Shown here piece after piece: positions 45,977-58,397 of a stretch of DNA of 64,000 nt (the first letter of the stretch is position 1; the number at the start of each line of letters is the position of its first letter). The notes under the pieces were generated by a model, which saw only the letters and a list, made by a program, of their open reading frames with translations, was not told the DNA's origin and searched no databases. This DNA comes from Balamuthia mandrillaris (taxonomy: Eukaryota > Discosea > Longamoebia > Balamuthiidae). The position numbers and the translations under genes were made by a program. The stretch covers positions 62,001 to 126,000 of the forward strand of contig JAVKOQ010000088.1 in NCBI GenBank assembly GCA_031835245.1. Reading direction: 5' to 3'.

Positions 45977-48900
45977 TCAGCGCAAAATGTGCCCTTGTTG
46001 CAAAGTATCAAAGACGTGCTCGTTGATGTACTGCACTTTGCGCCCACAAGAGGCGACGGTGCTGGAGGAGAGGTAGGTAGCTGGGCGAGAGTGATTTGGC
46101 TGAGGCCGTTTCTTCAGAGCGGGGGCATTGGGCGGTTTTATCGGCGATTGATAAGGGCTTTGCATAGGAGCAGGGCTGTTGAGATAAGATGGTAAAGCTG
46201 TTGGGGGAGAAGAAGAAATGGAGGAAGAAGATGCAGAAGCAATGGTGATGGCAGCGGAAGGAGAGGTGGTGGACGTGGCTGGACCGGAAGAAGCGGGAGG
46301 AGAAAAAGGGGATGATTGGTGCAACGTTCGTCCGGTTCGGCTGGATTGTTGCTCGTTGAGGTCGGAAAGGAAAATGGTGGCTGGAAGAAAGGCAGAGTGG
46401 TTGGTGCTCTGCAGGCGTTGGTTGGACTTCTCTACCATTTTTGGGTTGGTTAGGTCTTGCACGGAGGGATAGCTGAGGGGCAAGACTGAGTGGCAGTATT
46501 CCAGAAGATAAGGCACATTCTCGGGACACCTTTGAAGTCCACGCATAAAGTCCTAATGCGAAAAAGGAGAGCAACAAAAAAAATAAATAAAACAGGTAGG
46601 GGTAGAGAGAAGAAAGAACGAACAAATTAAACGGAAAAGCTACAAGACAGAGAAAAGAGGGTGGCGGGAAAGACTAAATACCTTGCCCCGCAATTGACAT
46701 ATAAGCTTAAACTTAAACTCATAGTCTTCTCTATGTTCAGAGACAATAGCCCGATGACAGAGTGTCTCTCCATTGGAAGACGGATCGATAGAAGTGGGGG
46801 TAGAAGCAGGCCTCTCTCCCATCGCATTTAAATGCTCCTCCAATTCGCTACAATCTCCACTGGAGCCATCGTCACCGGAACGCCCTTCTCCACCGTAATC
46901 AGAGAAATATTCCTCTTCCTCCTCATCACTGCTAGAACAAGGGGGTTCTGATCCATCTCGTCTAGAAGCAGAAGTAGCAGAAGACGAAGGATGCTTGGGA
47001 TGAGCTTTCACCATAAGGTTGTCGCAGATCTGATACACGAACTGAGGAGAAAGATAGAAGATGCCTCGCTCCACGTATTGCAAAAAGACATGTCGTGGGA
47101 GATGTTTGAAACCCAACATCACAAACTCGTCGTCAAATCCTTTTGGAGTAGGGAAAGCCAAATCTTCCAACGTGTAATAGATGTTTTCCATGACTCGGAA
47201 CTTGGTAAATCCATCCAAAGTTGTGGAAGCATTAACAGAAGAATGAAGAAAAGTAGGTTTGTGAGTGTTCAATTCAGGAGGAGCAACTCCTGAAAGACTC
47301 ACAAATCCTTCTCCATCTTCAAAGAGGTGTTGGCTTGTTTTGCTCTCATCCTCCTCCGATAATGGGGAAATGTACTCGAAAAGCAAGTTGCATTGCCGCA
47401 GCTGCTCCTCGCGATAATATTTGGCCCATGCCAAACACTTGGACTTGTTCTCTTTGGTATTGGAGTTCATGTACTGCGCCAACGTCTCCACGAACCGCCA
47501 ACGATCTTGTTCCAAAGAAGAAGAGGAATGATGACTGGAGTGAAGTCCAGACAAGTTCAAGGAAGAAGAAGACTTGACGAGAATGGATTCATTGCCAGCA
47601 CCTCCTCTATGCTCCTGTGATAGCCCTTTAGGAGAGGAGGTAGGAGACTTGTTATCCTCCTCTAAGCCCAGGATTCGATAGAAAAGGTTTCGGACGGATG
47701 GATTGTTATGGCCATCCAGACTAGTGCTGTAGAGAGGAGAGACAAATCGTTGCTTTGGTTTCTGGGTTCATTTATCAAACCGACAATTCGTGTAGTTGTT
47801 ACAAAAGAAATAGACGTAAGAAAAAGGAAACAAGAGTAAAAAAGAGCAGAAAGCAGAAATAATGAAAAACGTGCAGAAAGAACACAAACAAGCATGAAAC
47901 AGGAGAAGAGGGCAACGTACATCCATAGAAATAAGCGCCCGAGTAGATGGGCCAAGAGGAAAATCAAGTTTGGAGACGCGACTGAGTGATCGTTTCCCTC
48001 TTTTGTGAAATGTTTGGTTTTCTTCGGCAAGGAAACCCTCGATTGATGTCACAGGCAACAGGCGAAGAAGCTCCACCTCCATGTTCTTGTTTTTCATAGA
48101 CTGATAAGGCATTGCAACTAGATACTCCCGCACTAATTCTGCTGTCAAACATTCTGGACTTTCGGTACAAATATGGCGCATTATCTAAGGAAATAGACAA
48201 AGTAAATACAAAGGAAGAAGGGAGGGAGATGAAGAATGCTTGTTACCCGATCAACTAGTTCAACATCTTGAAGATGGATAATCGCCAAATGGAGCGCTTG
48301 AATATGCATTTCTTCAGCATCTGTAGTTTGATATACCTAATTATGAAAAATATGTTAAAACAAAGAAAGAGCCATCACAAAGAAAGAAAAAGTACCCTAA
48401 GTACTGCTTCTCTGTTAAAAGCAAATTCATAGATAGTTCCGGTGACCAGGTCTATAAAGGTCCGCCCTCTAATAGAGCTGACGTTATCCAACAGCAAATC
48501 AAAGGATGTGATAAATGGAGGTTGTGAAGAGTCGTTCATATGGGCTGTGTTGGTTGTCTCTGCCATGCTGCTGGCCGCCATCAAGCCGTTTTCTAGTTCT
48601 GCTGGGAGTGCTGCTGCGAACTCTGCATTCATAAATGTGAGACCCATGCATGGGTCGTGCTCTCGACCACAATCTATGAACTGCAAGTAATACCCAGGAA
48701 CGTAAAGCATCAACAAATCCCCGATACAGCTGAAAAAAACACGAACTCTATTTTTTGTTTGCGGAGAGTAGGGAAGAGATGAGCACAGGGGAGAGAGAGA
48801 GAGAGAGAGAGAAATGTACTGATTAAGCAAATAGGGAGGGAGCGTGTTCAGAGGAACGGCGATGTCAAGCTTGATTTGGTGGTGGAGAATGAAAATGGAT

Positions 48901-49044
48901 ACTTGAATGGAAGAAGAAAAAGTAGGAGATGTGGTAGAAGTCTTCAGAGTGGCAAGCGGGTGTTGTTGACATAAACAAGCTCCACCCTTACAATGAAAGA
49001 AATCCATAATTAGAAAGGCGGGGCAACAAACAGGGAGGAGATGA

Positions 49045-49092
<48 letters not shown>

Positions 49093-50434
49093 AGGAGGAA
49101 GAGAGTGCTTACGTTATCCATTTGTACTATCTGTAAGTAATCCATGGACGATGAAAGAGACGGCGAAGAAGCTCTCCTATCAAAGCTCCCAAACAGAGTA
49201 AAAGGTGTTGTTGCAAAGACCTCGGGAGTGCCAAGAGCATCCAACTGAAGTTGAGAAATTTCAAAGATGCTCTCGTACTTTTTGCCTTGCGTGAACTTCC
49301 AGCAGTGCAGTTTGTAGTCTTTTGGCGGGGCAGAATCCTTTCATTGGAAATATGAAGAATGAGAAAGGGAGAAATGCCAGGAAAGTATGAGGAGGAAACC
49401 TTCGTTGAAGAATAGGTGAGGGCGAACAACAAGGATTTGCGGTCCTCATACTGATGCCATGCCAACTGCTCCTTTTGTGCTAGTCTTGTGTGCAGAAATG
49501 GAAATCTGGAGATTCGCTGCTGCATTTTTTCATTTTTGTGATGAAATCAATAAGCAACAGAACCAAAACACACGGACAAAGAGAAAGAAGTAAAGACCTC
49601 TTCTGTTGTTGACCGTCTCACGGTGTTGAGTTGAAAAATGTGAATAAAGTGGCCGTGCAAAACAAACAAAAGGTAGACTTCATGTCTGTTCCAACGAGTG
49701 CTCTTACTTCCTAAAAACTTTACATATAACGAAAAAGAAAACATTGAGGGTGAGCTAGTAGAAGAAGAAGAAGAAGAAGAAGAAGAAGAAGAAGAAGAAG
49801 AAGAAGAAGAAGAAGAACAAGAAGAAGAACTAGAAGAAGAACAAGAACAAGAACAAGAAGAGAGAAACGTACATAAACAGACTGGCGAGCTTTACTCTTG
49901 ATGTCAAAATTCCAAATTTTGTTGGTCTGAACCTCCACAAGCGTTGTCTCATAAATATCTACAATGAAGTAATGCGTTACCTATCATTCATTCATTCTCT
50001 CCGCTTCTTTTCTTTCTTCTCTGCTCTCTCTCTCATCGCGCATGCTATTGCGCTTCTCTTTCTTTTGTTTTCTGTATCCTTCTCCTCCAACCAAGCGGGT
50101 AACCAACCTTCAAAGTCTTGCGTTTCGGCAGCACTGCTTTCCGTTTTGCGATAACGCGTCAAAGTCGTATACACTATTTTGTACCAAATAATAAAAAATA
50201 GGTCAAAAAAGAGAAAGAACAACAAAAAAGAAGAGAGGAACAAACCCATCAACGTCTTGTCTTCGTTGAGAGAGCAGTCCACGATGGTGATGGGCGAAGG
50301 GTGGCAGTAAATGTCCACCATCTCTCTGGTGTTCAGATTGTAGCTCACAATGAACGTACGTTTGTGTTGTGAGTTCTGGCATTGATTCATGGTTTGAAAA
50401 AGTGATGAAGAGAAGATCAGGAGAGGAGAGAGAC

Positions 50435-50466
<32 letters not shown>

Positions 50467-50707
50467 GAGAGCGGAGAGAGGAGAGAATAGTTACCGATAT
50501 GAAGCCGTCATAAGTGAATAGTATGACCCCTCCTTTCTCCTGTCCAATGATACTGAGCCTACATGCCTTGGGATCCGGCATCGCTTCTGACATCTCGTTC
50601 AGCTCGCTTTTGTGAAGCAGGGGATTTGTTGGCGGCCAGAGCCGCTCCTGTGGGATCCTTGGAAACACTTCCCTGTGAATGTCCAGAACCTTGTTTATGC
50701 GTAACAT
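45977..50707 (-). CDS. Gamma-secretase-activating protein (GSAP)-like protein
   Basis: Many exons (about ten) from ATG at 50707 (MLRINKVLDIHREVFPR) to the stop at 45977. The order of blocks follows animal GSAP. An N-terminal beta-propeller-like part has GGVILFTYDGFIS, then KRTFIVSYNLNTREMVDIY and VDCSLNEDKTLM. The middle has DLLMLYVPGYYLQFIDCG, ending in CMGLTFMN. A helical C-terminal half has MENIYYTLEDLAFPTPKGFD, then LPRHVFLQYVERGIFYLSPQ and QICDNLM, then an EYKFKLICQLRGK-type segment (here YEFKFKLICQLRGK). A Ser/Pro-rich tail of about 150 residues ends with YINEHVFDTLQQGHILR. In mammals the protein was reported to modulate gamma-secretase; its ancestral role is not known. Introns carry GA and GAA repeats. 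It shares a divergent upstream region with the gene at 51127. Confidence 0.8.
49759..49862. repeat. (GAA)n tract in a GSAP-like intron
   Basis: About twenty GAA units followed by GAACAA-type variants. On the coding (minus) strand this is CTT/GTT, close to the acceptor side of the intron, in line with the other sense-pyrimidine tracts. Confidence 0.9.
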
Positions 50708-51126
50708 CTTGGTTTTGTTTTTCTTATTTTCTTGGAAAAAAAATCCCAAATTTTTCCTCCCTTGGGTTTTATCGTTGAACGAGACACCGCAGCCGCTTTC
50801 TTCTTCTGTTCCCCTCACTTCGTCGTCTCTCTCTTTCTTCTTTTATCTCATCTCGCGAAAACTTTCTTTTCCCTTTTACTCTCCACCAATCAACAATCAA
50901 ATATCTAGATCATCTTAAATTTATGCAGACATCACCTAATACTCTAATAGGTGAACGCATTCATTAAAGAGAAAAAAATAAATAAAAAGGAAAAAAAAGA
51001 AAGAAAAAAAAGAAAGAAAGGCAATCGACTACACAATTCGTAGCAAAAACGTAGCGATCTTGGTCGTCTTTTTGCTTTAACGTTTCTCTCTCTCTCTTCC
51101 TTCCACGGGCTGACTGGCTGGGAGAC
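50708..51126. other. Divergent promoter region
   Basis: About 420 bases between the start codons of the GSAP-like gene (-) and the helical-protein gene (+). It includes an AAAGAAAGAAAAAA tract near 50990 and a CT stretch before 51127. No gene seen. Confidence 0.5.
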
Positions 51127-52549
51127 ATGTCTTCTTCTTCTTCTGATGAGGTCCCTATACAATCAGCTTGCTCGTGCTTTGTTTCATCCACTGTGGCCTC
51201 GTTGGAGAGTGTTGTTGCGAACAACAAGAGGAAGCGTGGAGGAAGAAAGAAGAGAAGAGAGCCACTCGTTGTAAACCTGTTCGATCTTATCGATGTCATT
51301 GCTGCTCGCCAATGGACTGGTCCACAGTTTCGCCAGCAACTGAAGCTGATATCTGGCATGTAGCTATTAGCATTCTGCTCTGCTTGCTTCGCCAGTGCTA
51401 ACTCTTGTTTGCAGGAACTCTGCATCTTCCACTACCTGACCGAGTCATCAACATAGAAGAGTTGACTCTTATTCTGCCAAGACACCTTGTTGCCTGCTTG
51501 CTCAGCAAACAGCCCAGCCCTGACTATCTCGCTTATGTCCTGCGTGGAGTGAACGTTCTCTTCAACATATGTCTGCTTTTGCCAGAGTGTGAGACAATAC
51601 GTCAAGCCCTTACAGCTTCTGACCAACAACAGGCTTTGATTCTGGAACTCTTGATCCACCTTTTGGTGCGTACACTCGTCCTTCCGTTATCCCTGCGAAT
51701 TGGTTTTGTTCTCTATGTTCTCACCTCTGCTTTTGTTCTGCAACCCTACCGATATTCCATCATAACTGCCACCACAGGACGCGCACGTTGAATTAGTACA
51801 AAAGATTCCCATCGAGTCCAGAGAAAAGCGCTTTCTATCTTACAGGAGCATTGGTGCCGTTTCTCTGATGGTCTCTTTCTTTTTCAAATATGAGTTAGCT
51901 CCTGGCCACAGATTGGTGGACATTTCTCAGGCAATTGAAGAACCTACCTTTCTCAACACACTGCTTCGGCACCCAAAAAGTGATCTGCTTCTGGGAGAGT
52001 TGCTAGTGTCGTTGCACATCTTGTTGGAAGACTTATATAATGCCTGGGACGAAAGGGTAATCATCGTTCTTGGAAATCCATTCCTTCGAAGAAGCCAAGC
52101 TAATGCTTTTTTTCACTTTACAGGTTAGCTATTTTCTCGTGTGCCTCTTTGAGTCTATCTTTCTGTTATGTTTCTCGGATGACATTGCAGAGCAATTGCT
52201 AGGACTTCCAGCTTGGAAGAATGGAATGATTTTGAATTGCTTGAATCTTGCTCTCGAAGTATAGCTGATCTCTCTTAATTTTTGCTGGCAGAAGCTATTG
52301 ACTGATGTGTACTTCTCAATTAGGTTCCTGTTAAGTTTCAACGGATTGTTGGTGTGACATTACAACTATTGATTTTATTATGTGAGAAAGAAGATCCGTC
52401 TTTCATGTCAGCCCTCAATAAGCAGAAAGAACGAACTCAAACGCTGATCACTAATCCTCCTTGGGCACTGCTCACGCCAGCGGCGCTGTGCGGCCTCCGG
52501 AATATCCTTGGTCTCACAGACTCCCCTGGCAGTCGTTTGACCACGCTAG
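51127..52549 (+). CDS. Unrecognised all-helical protein, possibly HEAT/ARM-like
   Basis: Five exons (51127-51355, 51415-51665, 51778-52056, 52124-52258, 52324-52549) join in frame. The N-terminus [18 protein letters not shown] is followed by a basic [13 protein letters not shown] cluster, a likely nuclear signal. The rest is leucine-rich amphipathic helix, for example [56 protein letters not shown] and [18 protein letters not shown], suggestive of an ARM/HEAT-type scaffold. I do not recognise the family. Intron 1 needs a GC donor (CTG|GCATGT) to keep frame. The last exon overlaps, in another frame, the first recognisable exon of cytochrome c1. If spliced the same way, this frame would end at 52879, so the true 3' end is unclear. 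Confidence 0.7.
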
Positions 52550-52672
52550 GTAAGTTCTACTTTGTTCTTTGCCCTTTTCCGCTTCGAGTTTTTCTCATCG
52601 AATACACACACCTCTCTCTCTCTCTCTTTCTCTCTCTTCCTTTCTCTCTTTCTCTCTCTTCCTTTCTCTCTC

Positions 52673-52714
<42 letters not shown>

Positions 52715-53436
52715 TCCCCCGTCTCCTCTTTTCCCCTTCTCTCTACCTTTTTCTCTCAAAAAAATGCAGTATTCGTCGTGGCCACCAAGTATTTAGTGAG
52801 GTCTGCTCCTCTTGCCACAGCCTCAACCTCGTTGCCTACCGCCACATGGTGGACGTGGCCTATACTGAAGAGGAGCTGAAGGAGATCGCCGCTGGAGTGG
52901 ACTACGAGGACGGACCCGACGACGACGGCGAGATGTACACAAGACCCGGTAAACTGTCTGACCCCCTGCCGGCCCCTTACCCCAATGAACAGGCCGCGCG
53001 TTCCGCCAACAACGGAGCCCTTCCTCCTGATCTATCACTCATCATCAAGGCTAGGCCCGACAAAGACAACTATGTCTTCCAGCTGCTGACCGGCTACACT
53101 AAGCCCCCCGCGGGAGTGAAGGTCAGGCAGGGAATGTTTTACAACCCCTACTTTGAGGGTGGCGGCATCTCCATGCCTCCTCCCCTCAGGGAAGGCATGT
53201 TGGAATACGAGGATGGCACCGAGGCTTCCATCTCTCAGATGGCTAAGGACGTCACCACTTTTCTCTGCTGGGCCTCCGAGCCTGAGCACGATGACCGCAA
53301 GAAGATGGGCATCAAGGCCATTTTCTTGCTCACCTTGGGCCTCGCGCCGACCCTCTATTGGAAGCGACTCAAGTGGTCCGTCCTCAAAACGCGTCAGATT
53401 CAGTTCCCGAAGGGCTTTGGCACCGGCGGCAAGTAA
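52481..53436 (+). CDS. CYC1: Cytochrome c1 (complex III), mature part; presequence exon not found
   Basis: Haem-bearing electron carrier of the mitochondrial bc1 complex. Two exons carry the whole mature protein: one up to 52549 (readable from 52455) with [19 protein letters not shown], and 52770-53436 starting [19 protein letters not shown], which includes the CxxCH haem site. Then come [39 protein letters not shown], the axial-methionine region [10 protein letters not shown], and the C-terminal anchor [20 protein letters not shown]. The stop is at 53434. No ATG lies in this frame before 52549 (a TAA is at 52452-52454), so the bipartite targeting sequence must come from an unseen upstream exon. 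A candidate acceptor is CGCCAG|CGGC at 52480. The exon overlaps another gene's ORF. Confidence 0.9.
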
Positions 53437-53586
53437 TTTGTTTGTTCTGTTTTCTTTCTTCCCACAAAAACTTTTTTGTTCTTTTTCTTCCTCCTCCTCC
53501 TCCTCCTTTTCTTTTATCCCTCTCCTTCTCCTTCTCCTTCTTCTTGGCGAGCATGGAACCTCCCTTGCTAGTTCTCCATCTTCGTG

Positions 53587-53634
<48 letters not shown>

Positions 53635-54044
53635 GTGCCTCAGTACGGCTGTTTTTTTAATGGGTGACGTAATGAATTAAGTGTGGTGGCGAAGGGTAGA
53701 AGCGCCCACGGGCACCAAACGTCCCTCCGGTGCGCCTCACAATGAATACGGAGGGCCGATGGACAATTGTGATGGAAGACAATGCCGCGCCCGGAGGTGC
53801 AATGAACCCCCCGGCAATAAATACGGCCAAAGTGATAGATACAAGCAATAATAAGGGCAGCAAGAAAAGGAGGGCCACGTAACAGGAAGGCCTTTCATTA
53901 CTTTTCTTTTCGACGAACCACAAACAAAGAAGGCCGTTCTTGGACTCTCTCCGCTCCTCTCCAGCCAAACGGTCCAAGGGAAGGGCACGGATTTTTTTTT
54001 TTTTGTTTGGTACTGTACATTAATAAAAAAAGAGAGAGAGGAGG
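53437..54044. other. Intergenic region with CT repeat and a weak minus-strand ORF
   Basis: Contains the cytochrome c1 3' flank and a (CT)n tract (about 53590-53632). A minus-strand open frame (53977-53657) encodes one strong hydrophobic helix (YVALLFLLPLLLLVSITLAV) and a tail ending SPPHLIHYVTH. That frame has no ATG and would need an upstream exon; an ATG near 54020 is out of frame across a 13-A run. A small membrane-protein gene is possible but not supported. Confidence 0.4.
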
Positions 54045-54982
54045 ATGAACTGCCACACCAAGTGCCGGCTGGGCGGTTGCCTCTTCTTGTTGTGCTGCTT
54101 AGCTGTCAGCTTCGTTGCAGCAGATGACCCACCTTCCAGTACGTTCTTGCACCCTCCTCTCTGTCTTTTCTCCTCTGATACGGAAAAAAAAACTTGATCA
54201 GATTTTTGTTCCGGAACGGTTCGCTTGACGGCACAAACGGGGGTGATCACCGACCATGAAGGAGGCGGCCACTACCGCCACAACAGCCGTTGCATATGGC
54301 AGATACAGCTGGACCCCGAGCAGACCAACCAGATCGACCTTCGCCTCACCAAGCTGGACCTCGAGTTCCTCTACGACTATGTCAGCATCTACAAAGGGCT
54401 GGAGCCCACCTCCGCTAGCCAGATTGTGTGGCGCACGGGAGAGCGGCAGGACACCTCCCAGGAGGATCCCATCGTCGTACCGGGCGCTAACGCCACCGTC
54501 TTCTTCTTTGCTGACTTGATGGTCAGTCATTCTGGCTTTGCTTTGACTTATGCTGGAGGCACGTCTTCTCTGCTTCTCTCTCTCTCTCTCTCTCTCTCTT
54601 TCTCACTCTCCCTCTCTTTCTCTCTTCGCTTCTCTGCTTCTCTCTCTCTTTTCTTTCGTTTATGTCGTCTAACATTATTTATTTGGAACGGTAGTCAACT
54701 GCCCAGACAGGTGCTCGGGCAATGGTTTTTGTAACATGGACAACGAGTGTGAGTGCAAGCCCGGTTGGACCGGAGACTCTTGCAATGTTGGCAACTGCCA
54801 ACAGGATGGCTGTAGCGAGGCCGCTGGCGGAGGTGTATGCAACAACCAAACTGGGCAATGCGAGTGTAACGTTGGCTTCTACGGGCCTACCTGTTCCGAT
54901 CGTACGTCACTTCTTCTTTGGTTGCTTTCTTTCCTTCTTTTTATGCTGTTATTTCTTTGCTTTTGTTGCATTTCTTTTGTTC

Positions 54983-55017
<35 letters not shown>

Positions 55018-57072
55018 CTTTATTTGCGCAGCATACTGCCAACCACTGTCCCTCATAAGAGCTAACACTGGCGTCATCTCCGACCACAAAACGACGGGGG
55101 ACTCCTTGCACAACCTCAAATGCAAGTGGGACATTGCTGCCGAAGACTTTGATCCAGAGGCCGACCGGCTGCCCGGAGACACCACCATAGAGATCGAGTT
55201 CTCTCAGTTTGACTTGGAGAGGGACTATGATTTTGTTCGCATCTCCGATGGTAAGACCGATGCAGAGCTGCATAGCGTTGCAGTGTATACAGGAACGGTT
55301 ATTCCTCCTCCTGCTTTTGCAACCAGCGGCAGAATGGCTCTCGAGTTCACCACGGATCAGGGAATCACTAGGACCGGCTTCCAGGCGCACTTTACTGCAT
55401 GTACTTGTAGCTTCTAATTGTTTCCTTCTTGTTTCTCTCGCTATTTATGTCTTTAAGGCTGATTTTATATGCGTTTGTTTGAATGTTAAGCTTCTTGTGT
55501 GGGGGGTTGTTCTGGTCACGGTTACTGCTTTGATGGTACTTGTCACTGTGACCATGGCTTTACGGGCACAAACTGCGAACAAAGTATGTCATCTAAACAC
55601 TTTCCACGTTTACTATCTGTCTAATGCACCTGTGTTCTTTTTCTCTTTAGCAAAATGCGAAGGCGATTGCGGTTTGCACGGCACGTGCAACGATACCAGA
55701 CAAATTTGTGATTGTGAGGTGGGTTTCAGCGGTGCTGATTGTAGTCTGTGTGACAAAGAGCAAGCCAGCGAATGCCAAACCGGTAACTCTCTCCCTTCTC
55801 CATTTTGTTATAAATGTTTCTCCAGAGAAGGTGCTAAAATGATCTCTTTTAAAGAGTATTGCACTGGTGTTGTAACGCTGAAGGATCAGTCTGGCTCCTT
55901 TGCCAGCCATACAGGAGGAGGTCTCTACCATCCAGGCTCTCTGTGCACGTGGCAAATAAGGCCTTCTACCGAAGAGGCCTTTGATTCCATCATTGTAACC
56001 TTTGATGAGCTGTTTGAGCTGGAGCTCAACAAGGCGTTCATATCGGCAGTGGATGCCTCCAATCACGTCATTGCGCGTTATACAGGGGGAACGAAACCGG
56101 CTCCCGTCGTTACCAGGGACAAGCGTCTTACTATTACCTTCACTGCTGATTCGAATGCTGCTACTGCGCTTGGTTTTCATGCTCGATACACCACGTGTAA
56201 GCATTCTATATTTGTTTCCTTGTTCTCTTGGTTTTGTTTTGTTATCTGACTGAGTCTTCAAAAAAAAAAAAACGAAATACAAACTTCTCTCAAACAATAT
56301 AGTGAAATGCAGTGATAGTTGCTCTGGACACGGCGTTTGCCTCCCCACTGGATGCAACTGTGATCTAGGCTGGACTGGAGATAACTGCAATATGAGTACG
56401 TTTTCTTGACATAATAATTCGTTTATCTTGTTGAGCTCCTTTGAATTATCATTTCTAATTATGTGTTAATGCAGCCGAATGCTCCGACCCTAACTGCTCC
56501 GGAAATGGTGAATGCATTGACGACAAGTGCGTTTGTAAGCCTGGCTTTTTCGGTCCATCCTGTGCTACCAGTGCGTCCTCTCTCTCTCTCTCTCTCTCTC
56601 ATGCAGCAAATAATCATGTTATACAACAATAGCGCATTGTAGTGGAGTCACTGAACTCGGCGCTGCTTCTGGTACTTTTAGGGACCATTCTCAGGGCCTG
56701 CAGTACATCCCAAACTCCAACTGTGTGTGGGTCATCAAACCTGTACCCGCCTCGCAAACGGTGACTCTCCATTTCACCAAATTCCGTTTGGACTCCCTCA
56801 CAAACGATGTTGTCCGCGTTTACGAGGTTCCCTCTTCTCGTTTCTCTTCGTGTGTCCGTTGTGTCATATTTTAACTTTGACAATAGGGAGAATCTGTCAA
56901 CGATGATAGGCTGTTACTTTCTCATACAGGATCTTTCACCCCCATGCCTGTTGTCTCCCAAAGTGGCAGCATGCTCGTCCAGTTCACATCAGATTCTCAC
57001 CTTCCCCAATCCCCCGAACTGACTGGCTTTGTTGCGGAGTACTTTAGCGGAGGTAACACTTTTTTCCCTCTC

Positions 57073-57123
<51 letters not shown>

Positions 57124-58397
57124 GCTAAGCACGCTTAAAAATTTATGATTAACAATTTCTTTCTTCATATAGCCTCTTGTCCTAATGCCTGCAGTTCTCG
57201 TGGCTACTGCTTGGATGGCTCTTGCGTTTGTTTTGGCGCTTTCGCCGGAAGCGACTGCAGCCGAGCGGCAGAGTCCACGCCGATCACTATTGGAAGCACC
57301 ACCGTTGGCTCTGTCGAGTTCCTCCAATGGAAGTACTACCAATTGGAGATTCCTGATCCTCCTCCATTCCAGCTGCAAATCCAGCTGACTGAGACAGCAG
57401 AAAAGAGACAAACCGATTCCGAGAATAACAGAGCACAAACGCGCCTCTACCTGAACCGAGGAGCTCTACCCACTCCGTCGAAAGCGGAGTTGGTGGACCA
57501 CACCGTAGATGACATTAAGTACATCTACGTGCGCCAACCTGCGTCCGGCACGTGGTATCTTGGTGTTGAGGGCCATAACGACGAGGGTGCTACTACTTTT
57601 TCTATTGATATTGCTTGTACGAAATTTTCTGTCCTCTCTCTCACTTCCTCCTTCCTCTCTCTCTCTTTCATCCTCTCTCTCTTTATGCTGATCTCTCTCT
57701 CAACTAGACTCGTGTCCACCAAGCTGTGAAAATGGTGGTGAGTGTGACGAGGAACTGTTTATTTGTCGTTGCGTGCACTGCTATGGTGGACCTGATTGTA
57801 CTGGAGGTTTGTGTTTGGTGGTCCTTCCTTTCCTTGGTTTTTTTTTGACAAACTGTTTTTTGTTTGCCAGTGAATCAAGAGGCATGTGGCCCTAATGCTG
57901 TGTGCGTTGATGACGCTTGTGCCTGTCAGGAAGGATTCAATGGCTATGCGCCCTTCTGCGGCATCTCAGAGGAAGACGACGATGGCGGCGGCGGTTCCTC
58001 TGCTGCTGTTGGTGCGTTGCTTCTCTCTCTCGTTCAATCTTGCTCTTGCTTTTTGTCGTTTCTTTTTCCCCATTGTTTTAGCTGACAAACATTATCCATC
58101 AAAGCCATTGTGGTGGTGCTTATCTTGTTGATATTCTTTGCTTTCGCAATGGGAGGAGCATTTTGGTTCCTTCGTCACAAAGCTGAGCAGCAACGCCGCG
58201 CTCCTGTCACAATATCCGGCAGAGCTCCCCCTGCCACTGCTGCTGGTGCTGTTCCTCCTCCTGTTGCAGCAGCAACCTCCGCTCCCCCTCCTCTCCAGCA
58301 ACCACGAAGCGAGCCCGAGTTTGATGAAGAAGGAGGAGAGGAGATGGAGGGCATACCGTCCAAACAGCGGAAAGGAGGTTATGCTCAGTTCTACTAA
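54045..58397 (+). CDS. CUB/EGF-domain type I membrane protein
   Basis: Large predicted surface receptor or adhesion protein spread over more than ten exons. The N-terminus CLFLLCCLAVSFVAADD is a signal peptide. CUB-like domains (TGVITDHEGGGHYRHNSRC; TGVISDHKTTGDSLHNLKC; QSGSFASHTGGGLYHPGSLC; ASGTFRDHSQGLQYIPNSNC) alternate with EGF modules such as CSGNGFCNMDNECECKPGW, CSGHGYCFDGTCHCDHGF, CSGHGVCLPTGCNCDLGW and CSGNGECIDDKCVCKPGF. A pre-peptidase-like beta domain (LRPASGTWYLGVEGHNDEG-type sequence, here VRQPASGTWYLGVEGHND) follows. Two more EGFs precede a transmembrane helix (AIVVVLILLIFFAFAMGGAF) and a short proline-rich cytoplasmic tail ending KGGYAQFY. The architecture recalls attractin-like and other CUB/EGF receptors. 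Ligand unknown. Confidence 0.87.

Noticed and set aside
53657-53977. Minus-strand small membrane-protein ORF
   Set aside because: No ATG in frame, no supported upstream exon, no family recognised; kept only as a note on the gap.
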